From positions 1 to 64,000 of the forward strand of contig JAOPHQ010005197.1 of NCBI GenBank assembly GCA_030340625.1: a stretch of 64,000 bases of DNA. The letters are read 5' to 3'. This document shows positions 1-9,641 of this stretch, piece by piece; positions within the stretch are counted from its first letter, which is position 1; every line of letters begins with the position of its first letter. This stretch comes from Merluccius polli. Its lineage: Eukaryota > Chordata > Actinopteri > Gadiformes > Merlucciidae. Both the position numbers and the translations under genes were made by a program. The notes beneath the pieces were generated by a model. That model made no database searches. It worked only from the letters and a program-made list of their open reading frames with translations, and was not told where the DNA came from.

Positions 1-402
1 GGTGACTAGTAAATAGTGACTGATGTTAGGGCAAGCAGGTTAAATGGTAAGTTTACCTAGCTGGTGCCCACTGGGTGAAGGTTTTCTTACTGCCCACTGG
101 GTGAAGGTTTTGCTCCTTCAATTAAGCTGCAGTCTGAAGTGAAAGGTACATCTACTGAAATACAAGTGAAAATTATATAGCATAATATTCAGCACATTAA
201 TCCAACACATAGCTTAGAATATTATCTTATCTCCTAATTTCAAAATGTTAGAAGGTTCAACATTGGTCTGCTGGTCTAAAGAAATGAGTTACAACGCAAG
301 ACTGTATCTTAAAAGAATCTGTAAGCAATGAGTATTCTAAAAGAATGACTGACCCTTATTTAGTATCTTTATTGTCCATATTATATATATATATATATAT
401 AT
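1..402. other. Unassigned AT-rich sequence
   Basis: No gene is recognised. A short segment (TGCCCACTGGGTGAAGG) occurs twice in tandem near 65-110. A (TA)n run occupies about 382-402 and was probably the target of the hAT element that follows. Confidence 0.5.
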
Positions 403-861
403 CAGTGGAGGCTTCTCCATTGAGGAGAGGGAGGAAGATCCTCCTTAACATTGTTGAGTATAAAAAATGTAGATTGCCCAGACTATTGTAATGAATTAAT
501 GCCCTTAAATATGACTACTTTATTGCCTTTGAATATACCTGTATAATGTTTGTTTCCCTGGGTAAAGGGACATTAGCACCCCCTATCGCCTATTGACAAT
601 TACTTCAGGGAGGAACGTCCTCCCTCCGTCTCCATTGACACCCATTCATTTCCCCGAAAGTACTGGCGGCCGGTGGATAACATGGGTTTCAATGGGAGAG
701 AGGAGGAAAATCCTCCTCTGAGTGGGCGGGACCTTAAGGGGTCTGATTCGCTCAAACATCTATCCGTCTGCGCTATGAACCAATAAGCAGGATCCCTGGC
801 TAACGCTGTCGATAACAAACCCGGTCTGTGAAATCTGCGATAGCAAGATCCTAAATGCACA

Positions 862-1095
862 ATGGAAACATTGGAAACGGAGGACATTGTTAACGTTTTA
901 TTACAAAAAGTAAGTTTTTCCTGCCTGAAACGAATTAAAACGTACACACGGAATGCGATGGGGCAGGAGAGGTTAACAAATCTGGCCATTATTTCGATTG
1001 AAAAGAAAATGCTGAAATCACTTAAAAAAGATCCATTTGGTATGACCAGGTCACTGATGACTTCGCAACGCAAACAGCAAGGAGGATTGACTTGA
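862..1095 (+). pseudogene. hAT transposase C-terminal remnant (ZMYM1-like)
   Basis: This 77-residue open frame contains a stretch resembling the hAT C-terminal dimerisation segment of fish ZMYM1-like transposases: a basic helix (KRIKTYTRNAMGQERL) followed by a hydrophobic core (TNLAIISIEKKM). In intact family members this segment follows an RNase-H-fold catalytic domain, and none is visible here. The start methionine is probably not biological, because the homologous part begins after about residue 15. It lies inside the hAT-like element and shares its strand. It is most likely a leftover 3' exon. A domesticated small protein is possible but nothing supports that. Confidence 0.5.
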
Positions 1096-1134
1096 TCTAT
1101 CAATGAAGGCCCTCAATCTGAATAGTTAGGCTTA

Positions 1135-1751
1135 TGGTGCGTTCTATTTGTCTCGTAATCGCGACTTGCAGCTCGGGTGTGACGTCACATCCGTCTCGGA
1201 AGACGAGGGACCCCGGGTTTTTGCGTTCTATTTGCCACACAACAAGACGAGTCGGAGAAAAGATGGACGCGACTTTAATATGCTTCAAAAACAGTATCAT
1301 TCTGTGTTTAAACGTTAATTAAATATAGACACATTGATCACTGAGAAATTACCCAAGATTTCACAATGTGCTTGGTTGCAATAGGCAGTTTGGACGTTTC
1401 ATAACGTTTATAGTGATTATCTCGTTTACGGTGCGCCCACCGCGGATTTCACATGTTCACTACATATTACACAATCGTATTTCCCAGTTTGATATCTGAA
1501 TATTCCGTTTTGATAACGTTAGGCTACTGCTCTGCTTTCTGCTCAAGAATCGGCATTGTTGTCATAGCAACATGGAGCGTCTCTAGCCAGTTCGGAGTAG
1601 CCATCTTTGTTACTGAACTCGGGGTCCTCTGAGTTCAGACGAGTTGACGAGTCGTATTTCCGACCTCGGGGGCGTTCTATTTGCAACTTCCGGTTCGTAA
1701 CTCGGAAATCCGACTCGCAGATCGAGTCGGGTGGACAAATGGAATGCACCA
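1135..1751. mobile_element. PIF/Harbinger-type MITE, TSD TTA
   Basis: The ends TGGTGCGTTCTATTTGTC and its near inverse (16 of 18 match) are flanked by TTA at 1132-1134 and 1752-1754. Three-base TWA duplications are typical of PIF/Harbinger. No transposase is present. The two halves carry related segments rich in CG and in CGACTCG-like words. The element is inserted in the hAT-like element at 403-2309. Confidence 0.8.
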
Positions 1752-2306
1752 TTATAGCCCATGTAAATAGTTTTGAAATAATGTTCTTGTTGTTCTTTTA
1801 CTAGTTTGTTACTCTGACCGCTCTGTTTGATATTGTGGAAAGGGTGTTAGTGAATGATTCAGAGCATGATGCATTTTAAATGGCATCACTTTGGTTCTTA
1901 AGTCTTTTCTTAAAGCAATTGTAACTGAAAATAAACATAGCTAAATAACAACCAATAACTTCAGTCAGTGAGGGCAAAAATAGGCCCAATGACTTTTACA
2001 AATCAAGAGTAGGCCTGATTTGACTAATGTGCTTTGCATCCTTTCCTTCTGCCCTTGTAGTCCATTTCAAAGACATGCTGCCCACCAGCTTTCAAATTAC
2101 AGTGATGCCACTGGTGGCTTTGTATCCATTTTATTCACATAACTATCCCTCCCTGCTATTTTGTAGTTCACCAAAACTAACCCTGATAACCCTGAAACAA
2201 CTTGAGTCTCACATTCTTATGCCACCATACACCAACAGTGCAAGCAGACCAATGGCAACCAAGCGCGCAGTCCTTCCTCCCTCACTTTAAAAACCACCAG
2301 CCGCCA

Positions 2307-2309
<3 letters not shown>

Positions 2310-2373
<64 letters not shown>

Positions 2374-2406
2374 ATATAGATATAGATATATATATATATA
2401 TATATA
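2310..2406. repeat. (TA)n microsatellite
   Basis: About 97 bp of nearly pure TA with a few GATA-like interruptions near 2372-2388. Open frames encoding runs of Ile-Tyr across it are artefacts. Confidence 0.95.
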
Positions 2407-2407
2407 A

Positions 2408-2512
2408 TGATTTGGTTTATGTTGTACATGTGCATGTTATGTGTGATTTCTTTAAGCTACGGGGACCTTGAATTTCCTCTTGGAGATCAATAAAGTGTCT
2501 GTCTGTCTGTGT
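2408..2512 (+). mobile_element. 3' tail of a non-LTR retrotransposon
   Basis: The segment ends with a GATCAATAAAGT motif followed by a (CTGT)n run. This is the usual 3' end layout of several fish LINE families. No coding part remains. The tail runs directly into the target duplication of the next hAT element. Confidence 0.45.
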
Positions 2513-2520
2513 GTCTAGGC

Positions 2521-2961
2521 CAGCCTTTCTCAAACTTTTTTCAGCCAGGGCACCTTTCAAAAGTGCATAAAATCTCAAGGCACCCCAGTGTAAAATATGA
2601 TTAAAAACGACACTGCATAGCCTAAACGTAAATGCAAATGTCCTGTTTATTTAGACAGGACAGTAATGAACAGAGCATAATACAACTGTAAATATTAATA
2701 ATAATAACAACTTCATAGCAACTTTATAGCACCTTTAAAAACACAGGTTTACAAAGTGCTTCACAAAACAATAAATCAGAGACACAAATGCCATAAAACC
2801 ATAAGAGGTGGACCGCCCAAGCTATACAGCAACACAGGCAATACAAGAACCCAACAAATTGAGACCAGCAGAACTCAAATGAAGTGCAGAGATAGCAGGA
2901 ATGTTTTTCCATCATAGTGCTTGTTTCCATCCGTGCCATACGCGCACGCACACACCCCCCC

Positions 2962-3011
<50 letters not shown>

Positions 3012-3608
3012 AACAATAATCCGCAATGAGAGAGGGAGAGAGAGGTCCACATCCGCGCATGCAGCGCGCATACGCACACAAATAAGCCGCAATTGAGAGA
3101 GAGAGGGGAGAGAGAGGGGGGTGTGACTAGCAACAGCGCTACTTGAAGCCACTGGATACTCTTTTTCCACTGATATCCAAAACCTGTCCAATTCCATGTC
3201 ACCAAATCTCATTTTCAATGTGCGGTCTTTTTAAAAAACGATCCATGATGCTTGTTCCTTGCTCTTTGTGAAATGTATTTTCGCGGTTAAATTATAAAAC
3301 AATGTGCTGTGTGCTGCGCTGTCACGCTGACACCGGTGGGGACGTCACGTTACGTGAGACAGATTTTTATGGTTAATTTTATATATTTGTTTAACTAAAA
3401 TGACTTTACAATTTTATTAATCCATTCATATGTAAGAAAGAATGTATTTATGTATTCAATATATTCATATATGTCATATATGAAATGTCAGATTTTTTAT
3501 TTATTTTTTTTTTTAATTAAATGTCAGAATACGTAATTTTTTGGCGGCACCCCTGACACAGTCACGGGGCACCCCAGGGTGCCGCGGCACCCACTTTGAG
3601 AAAGGCTG
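2521..3608. mobile_element. Non-autonomous hAT element, TSD GTCTAGGC
   Basis: The terminal repeats CAGCCTTTCTCAAA and TTTGAGAAAGGCTG are flanked by a perfect 8-bp duplication, GTCTAGGC, at 2513-2520 and 3609-3616. An 8-bp duplication with CAG...CTG ends is diagnostic of hAT. The interior holds no transposase. A poly-C run of nearly 30 bases joined to (CA)n lies near 2946-3010. Removing the element and one duplication restores an intron of the SWIM-domain fragment that follows. Confidence 0.88.
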
Positions 3609-3652
3609 GTCTAGGCTATGTGGTGACTTACTATTACATTCTGACTTTGCAG

Positions 3653-4177
3653 GTGGTGCTTAAGGACAGCAAGCCTGTGCAGCTGATTCACCACACGTGT
3701 TCTTGTATTGCTGGAGCTGCGCTGTGCAACCACTGTGTTGCACTTTTGTTCCAGTCAGTCCACTACTCACAGCTGAAGGTGCCTGTAGTCCCCCCTGTGC
3801 TAAGCTGTACTGAGGGAGAACAGCAGTGGCACAAACCTAGGACTTTGGTAAATCAACCAAAAACATAACTAGTAACTGTTTTGTAGTTGTTATGTGTTGT
3901 TTTACTGGCAATGTGCTTAAACCATGTCCTGCAAACACTACAGGGTATAAAACCAGGCCCAGTGGATAAAATGGTAGTGCTGTCTGCTTAACCAAAGAGC
4001 AGTCCTAGAGCTACAACAGAGGTTATAAGGTAAAAGCTCAACATTGTAACAATACATGGGTATTTTGATTTCAGGTCTATAAGCCATCGAGCATTTCCAC
4101 TTAAACACACTTCATTTCACAGGAGCACACTCTACAAAAGCCTCAGTGGAGATCTACCTGATCTTTCCGTCCTTCGG
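3653..4177 (+). pseudogene. SWIM zinc-finger gene fragment, three exons, in-frame stop
   Basis: Three exons with good splice sites can be chained in frame: 3653-3847, 3944-4029 and 4123-4177. The first encodes a SWIM-type zinc finger of the C-X-C...C-X2-H form (HTCSCIAG... then CNHCVALLF). SWIM fingers bind nucleic acid or protein and occur in zinc-finger proteins and in YqaJ-nuclease proteins of fish genomes, which this fragment most resembles. Exon 2 carries an in-frame TAA at 3989-3991, so the product would be truncated. No upstream or downstream partner exons are seen. Retained introns argue against a processed copy. A hAT element sits just upstream in what looks like the preceding intron. 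It is either the broken 3' part of a host gene or a captured transposon gene. Confidence 0.6.
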
Positions 4178-4259
4178 GTGAGTAGGGGTAGTAAGGGTAA
4201 AGCCACATATGTAGGGTGATGATAGTAATAGTTCACCCTCTTATTTAACCAGTCTTACC

Positions 4260-4480
4260 ATTTGTAATGTGTGGAGCTGTACAAAATGTGCCAGATACTG
4301 TGTCGGATACATTTTCGGATACTTCTGTCTTTTATATGTTGCTATTTTTTATGTTGTATTTTTTTACTTTATTTTGTTCTTAGACATATTTTTATACTAT
4401 GCATTTATTTTCTATGCACATTGTAAAGCACTTTGTGACCCTGTCTGTGAAAAGCGCTTTATAAATACATTTTACTTACT
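4260..4480 (+). mobile_element. L2/CR1-like LINE or SINE 3' end
   Basis: The motif AAAGCACTTTGTGACC, then AAAAGCGCTTTATAAAT and a TTAC-type tail, is the common 3' end of L2-like retrotransposons and their SINEs in fish. Nothing coding remains. Confidence 0.5.
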
Positions 4481-5605
4481 TCTTTGTCAATTTTGAATGC
4501 AGCTTCGTTTCACAAAATGCACTGCACTCATGTCTTATTCAGTAACTGTTGGTGACCATCTGCAGCATTTTAGCAAGCACACTTTGCTCTTTCTCTGCGG
4601 AAAATAATCTCTGTCCACTCACATAATTTTATAATATAATATGTTTATTTAATTATACTATGTATATGGACTCCCCTTTTATGTGCTGGTTGTCTTAGAC
4701 GTGTTAAAAGTAAATCAGCCAAGTTTACATGTTTATGTTCATTGTTTATTTTAAGATACAAATTCTTTTTTTTTAGCCCACACACACAGTCAAAATGTCA
4801 AACCTCGTTTGCCCAGGTCTCGTTCACCTAACGTCTGGTTTTTATACTGTGTCCGGGTGTTTTCTGTCATACAGTTGGTCCGCAATAAAAAAGAATCTCT
4901 GCGGTGTAGAATAGGCTGATGGATGATGGATGAGAGAGTTCCGTTATAAATTTACTAAAAATTAAATTAGAGTAACAAAATTAAACTATAAGTAACAAAT
5001 GAAACTAGAGTAACAAATATGTTCAGGAATAAAAATACAAATAAAAAGGGAGAAACAATAGCTTAAGGGATTATGGACGTCAATGGGAGACAGCTTAGCG
5101 TGTGCAGAAGTTTCGAGAAAAAAACCCATTGACAGCAAAAGAGTGTGTGGAGAAGGAATGAATGAAGAGTAGTGCTCATCCAGAAAGCAGGACGTCATTG
5201 GTTCATAACGACATGCACCAGTTTCAAGAAAAAAAAAACAATGACTTTTGCATATGATTGCATATGAATATGCAGAGTGAAAGGAGGCACATGTTTCGAG
5301 TGAGACAAAAGCCTTGGGTACAGTTTGATGAGTGCAGTTTATGGCCCGGCCCAAGGCAAATGTGAAAACGTAAGAAGTGAGTGACAATCATCGTACTGAA
5401 AGTGTCAAGAGTGAATGTGTGCATTTTAGATGCAAGTGATGATTGGAAGACGCATGCTTCCAAAGTAACATGACGGTGACTGTGACAGTGCTAAAGTAAG
5501 TCGTTGGAGAACTTTCATGCAGAAACTCAAAATGGTAGGCTGTTGAGAGATATGAGAGATAAAGAGATGATGAAGCCCGACCGGGTAAGTGAAGCCTGAA
5601 AATAA
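4481..5605. other. Unassigned non-coding stretch
   Basis: AT-rich sequence with no recognised gene, terminal repeats or RNA. The open frames here on the minus strand have no recognisable domain and low coding character. Possibly degraded repeat sequence. Confidence 0.4.
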
Positions 5606-5608
5606 TAA

Positions 5609-7018
5609 GGGACTGTACGATATTTAGCGGGGGGGGAGGGCCGGTCGCCAGACGATCGGGTTAAAATTGTTCTGCCTGGCCCTCCCCCCTGGTAATTTTT
5701 TTTTTTCCGGGGCCCTCCCCCCGGCTCAAAAAAATTCTCCTAGGCCCTCCCCGCTACGTGAATCAAATAAAATTGGTCGGAAAATGACGTTTACAAGGTT
5801 AAAACGGCCACATAAGCACACATACACACACACGGGTACACACGCAGCAAGAGCAGGGGTTTATGCCACGCTGTGCCTTGAACTTGAGAATGGGGACAAG
5901 CCTGCTTTTATCAATGTTACGAGACTCCCCCAATAATTTCACAACTTGGCTGATGACATTGTACCTTATAGGCTATTATAAGACAAAACACAAACTACTG
6001 TGACTAAGAGCGACTAATGATCACCCTGCGATTCTTGGTCTATGTGGTCAGTGGCGTCAGTTTGGTTTTAGAAGTGGTGGGGACAATAACCATAAGCTTG
6101 AGTGTGGTTTGAAAAGTGCTGGGGACCCTTATGTAAGCTATTCATCCATTCAACGCTGCATTACAATATGCTCTACATTCGGCGCGATTGTCAACGGGGG
6201 GGGGGGGGGGGGGGGGGGGGCACCGGACCCGCCAGCCGCGGACCCAGCACCGGACCCGCGGACCCGGCCGCGGACTCAGCCGCAGACCCAAGTCCACACA
6301 CAGCCCGTGTGCATGCTGTGAGGATGTCATCGTGCGCGCCTATCGCATGATTTAGACTTGACGGTTTCGGCAGACAACCCGTTCTCATCCCAACTCGTAA
6401 TATAGGCCTACCGACGATTTGTCACGCCCGGGGGTGGGTGGGGGGGGGGGGGTGTTCGTGATTGTCAACGGGAGGGGGGGGGGGGGACCGCGGACTGATG
6501 ACGGGGTTGCGCGATCGTAACCACTGACGGCGGGGGGAATAAAAAAATAAAAAAGGTGCCGGATCCACCGTTGGAGGTGCCGGAACATATTCCGGCGTGT
6601 TCCGGCCCAAATTAAGCCCTGGATACTGACGCCAAAGGTACCCTCCCGCGTCTGTGTGAAACAATCTGGGGTCTCATAAACCCGTTCGCGGTGGTATGAG
6701 ACGAGCAGAGTCTACAGCGTCCGCTCGCAGAGCAGAGTCTACAGCGTCCGCAGTCTACTGTGAAACAATTCACTCCAAAAAGGGTTATGGTTATGGTAAA
6801 GGAGACGTTCACTTCCTTACAGGCTATCCTATCTTTCATTTAAACATCGAACTCGGCATGAGTCATGACGATTGCCCCCCCATAAAATAATTTTCCTCGG
6901 CCCTCCCCCCAGGCCAAAAATATTCTCCTGGGCCCTCCCCTAAGGCTTAAAAAAATTATCCTAGGCCCTCCCCCCCTGACGACCGGCCCTCCCCCCCCGG
7001 TAAATATCGTACAGTCCC
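5609..7018. mobile_element. G/C-rich TIR element, TSD TAA
   Basis: The left end GGGACTGTACGATATTTA and the right end TAAATATCGTACAGTCCC are inverted copies. They are flanked by TAA at 5606-5608 and 7019-7021. Subterminal runs of G or C with GGCCGGTCG-like words are repeated near both ends (for example GGCCCTCCCC several times at 6900-7000). No transposase is seen. The TWA duplication suggests PIF/Harbinger. Another TIR element is nested inside. Confidence 0.78.
6052..6635. mobile_element. Nested TIR element with poly-G tracts
   Basis: Short inverted ends TGGCGTCAGT and ACTGACGCCA bound a segment containing two copies of ATTGTCAACGGG, each followed by a long G run (about 6197-6220 and 6471-6486). 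The same ATTGTC-ACGGGGG motif recurs near 25647 and 25670. The open frames across the G runs are artefacts. Classification and target duplication are unclear. Confidence 0.42.
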
Positions 7019-7021
7019 TAA

Positions 7022-7631
7022 AGACAAAAAAAAACGAATAAAAACTACAATTTGGCTAGGGAAAATTAAGAAGCTTCAAAATAAGTGTTGTGTTCAATGT
7101 TCTGTGTCTGTTTCTGTTCTGTTACTGTGAAGTAAATGTTGTTTGTCTGTAGAGAAAGAAAAAAGAAAAAGGCGATGATCATTCTGTTATTTGGCGCGTA
7201 AGAGAGGAAATCAATATGGATCATTAAAGTTAACCTTAGTCTATGTTCGTTCTTTGCAAGTGCCTTGCGATGGACATGTGAGGGACTGTAAAAAAGTAAA
7301 ATGAACAGTGTCTATATGTTATTATGTTGCGTCAGTGTGCTAAAGATGCGTGAATGAAGTTACTTATTTGTAAATTGAGCTCTAAATATTATTAATGACA
7401 AGTTGTCTAATTGTGGGAGTGACGACTCCTCATGTAAATATTGAAGAAAGAATTCTTATTTCTTGAAGATGTGAAACTGTTTAGATTAAGAAGCTGCTGG
7501 CTGAAGTCTAGGGAAAGACTCGCAGGGGCGATGCAAATAATTCTCTAACCGGGGGGCACCAGGTTTCCCCCTCTGATTCAGAAGGGCGTTGGCCAGACTC
7601 TGCTCTCTCTGAAATCACATTAACAAGTGAA
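7022..7631. other. Unassigned stretch between two transposons
   Basis: No coding region or repeat boundary is recognised. The sequence is AT-rich with purine tracts near 7155-7175. Confidence 0.4.
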
Positions 7632-7634
7632 CTG

Positions 7635-9028
7635 GGGGGTGTTCCAGAAAGCGGGTTATGTCAAAACTCTGTGTCTGTTAACCCTGAGATGAGGGAAACG
7701 CTGAGTTATCCGTTCCAGAAAGAGAGGTAACTTAAACCCTGGGTCTGTTACTGCGGTAACTTACGCTGTGAACCAAACCTGCTCGCTGGCAGGTTTTGTA
7801 TAAGAAACCCAGGGTTTCTACCCGTCTCCTCCCACATGAGGAAGCGGTGAAACATGGATTGCCCATTTATTCGTAATCCGATCGACGTCGAAGCCGTCAT
7901 TATTCGTAATGCTTTACGTCGCGAGCGAATCTTCCGTCCCAGATTAGACATTTTATCATTTCCAGAGGAATATCTTTTCGAACGTTACCGCTTTTCATCC
8001 GCCACTATAATTTAACTCAATCACATTCTCCGGCCATATATCACCAACCTCACACACCGCGGACGAGCACTCACCTCAGAACAAACATTATCCATAGCGT
8101 TTTTTTGCAAATGGTAGTTTTCTTTATAACATCGGTGATGCAGAGCACATAGGCAAAGCTACAGTGTGTAGGGCTGTAAGAAAGGTGAGCCTCGCCCTTA
8201 AATGCCTGTTACCAGTGATGGTGGTGTTCCCCGGGCACAAACCTGTTAGAAACATCAAGGAGGAATTCCACAGGATTGCAGGTGGCGACTAATGTAGAAA
8301 TCATATATTCTGTTATTTTAAATTATGAGAGTGGGGTCAGTAGCTTAATTAGCTGTCATTTTGCAGGCCTTCCAAATGTGCTGGGGTGCGTTGATGGGAC
8401 ACAAATCCCCATTACTGCGCCTGCAGAAAATGAAGCGGACTATGTGAATAGGAAATCCTTTCACAGCATCAATGTCCAGGTATGTGACCTACCATCTTAA
8501 AAAATATGTACATGAAAAAGTATACATTACAACTAACTCATGTCATTCTCTGCACTGTAAAGATATGTGATGCAGCTTACATTGTGACAAATGTTGAAGC
8601 CAAGTGGCCTGGCTCGGTGCATGACTCCCGGATCTACCGGGAGTGTCGTCTGAGCAACAGATTTGCACGTGGTAAGGAAGCTAAAGCCTTGTACAAAGTT
8701 TGTTGTCTCCCTTTTATATGCACTCAAATGTGTCCTCTGTAATTACAGGAGAGTTTGATGGCTACCTGCCGGGGGATCGTGGCTATCCATGCCAGCCCTC
8801 TCTGTTGACCCCTTACCCTGACCCTGAGCTGGGGCCCCAACAACGTTTTAATGTGGCCCGCTGCAGGACTAGAGCCCGGGTTGAGATGACCTTAGGGATA
8901 CTCAAATCCCGGTTCCAGTGCCTGCAGAAGCTCAGGGTCACCCCAGAGAGGGCATGTGACATCATTGTGGCATGTGTTATTCTCCATAATATTGCAATTA
9001 TTAGAGGAGAGCAACACCCTGCCATACA
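7635..9028 (+). mobile_element. PIF/Harbinger copy 1, truncated by a LINE
   Basis: The left TIR is GGGGGTGTTCCAGAAAGCGG, preceded by CTG, a plausible 3-bp target duplication. The subterminal region resembles that of the copy at 17847 (both contain AACCCTGA(A/G)ATGAGGGAAACG). The element is cut at about 9028 by the 3' end of an L2-type LINE, and its distal half was not found. Confidence 0.7.
7854..9028 (+). pseudogene. HARBI1-like DDE transposase, disrupted
   Basis: Four exons matching the intact copy at 18192 can be traced: 7854-8281, 8367-8479, 8563-8671 and 8749-9028. Splice sites and phases agree with that copy. The acid residues expected of the Harbinger DDE catalytic triad are all visible, in GCVDGTQ, VHDSRI and RVEMTLG. 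Exon 1 has an in-frame stop (near 8011) and a frameshift in the FFANGSF region (near 8105). The last exon loses its C-terminus where the LINE inserted, after the motif ending RGEQHPA. The enzyme would have cut and joined transposon ends in the nucleus. This copy cannot make it. Confidence 0.8.
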
Positions 9029-9264
9029 AATCAATTCAATTCAATTTTATTTGTATAGCGCCAATTCATAACAGAAGTTATCTCAGGGCACTTTTCAAAT
9101 GGAGCAGGTCTAGACCGAACTCCTAATAACATTTACAGAGACCCAACAGTACCACCATGAGCAAGCACTTGGCACGGGGGCAAGGAAAAACTGCCTGTTA
9201 AAAGGCAGAAACCTTGGACAGACCCTTCGGCTCTAGGTGGGTGGTCATCTGCCTTGACCAGTTG

Positions 9265-9302
<38 letters not shown>

Positions 9303-9641
9303 AACTACATCAATACACTAATGAACATGATGATGATGACGACAGCAGCAATGATGGGGGACAGCAAGCAGCAACAACAGTAACTGTATATAACTGGTAA
9401 CTGATATTAGCAATGGCAGTCAAGCAGGACCATGGAGGCTCCGCCAGGATCCATGAGAACCTGCGAGATGAGAAAACACAAGAACTCCGGGGAAGAAGTG
9501 TTTTAGTAACATGCATTAATGGGACATGAATGTGTGCAGAGAGAGAGAGAGAGAGAGAGAGAGCACCATGGGAAATCCCCCGATAGTCTAGGCCTATAGC
9601 AGCATAACTAAGGGATGGTTCAGGACTCATCTGATCCAGCC

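Larger units (their letters stand above)
403..2309 (+). mobile_element. Degenerate hAT-like DNA transposon in a (TA)n target
   Basis: The left end begins CAGTGGAGGCT and the right end reads, inverted, CAGTGGCGGCTGG. These form short imperfect terminal inverted repeats. Both ends abut TATATA sequence, so the exact target duplication cannot be read. An internal coding remnant (862-1095) resembles the C-terminal hAT dimerisation region, which supports the superfamily. The transposase body is missing and a Harbinger-type MITE sits inside at 1135-1751. What is seen: the ends and the coding remnant. The hAT assignment is an inference. Confidence 0.6.

Noticed and set aside
2724..3218. Minus-strand 164-residue frame with Gly and Cys-Val runs
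   Set aside because: It crosses the poly-C and (CA)n tracts of a hAT element and has no domain.
6102..6588. Pro/Gly-rich frames on both strands
   Set aside because: Produced by G runs in a nested TIR element.
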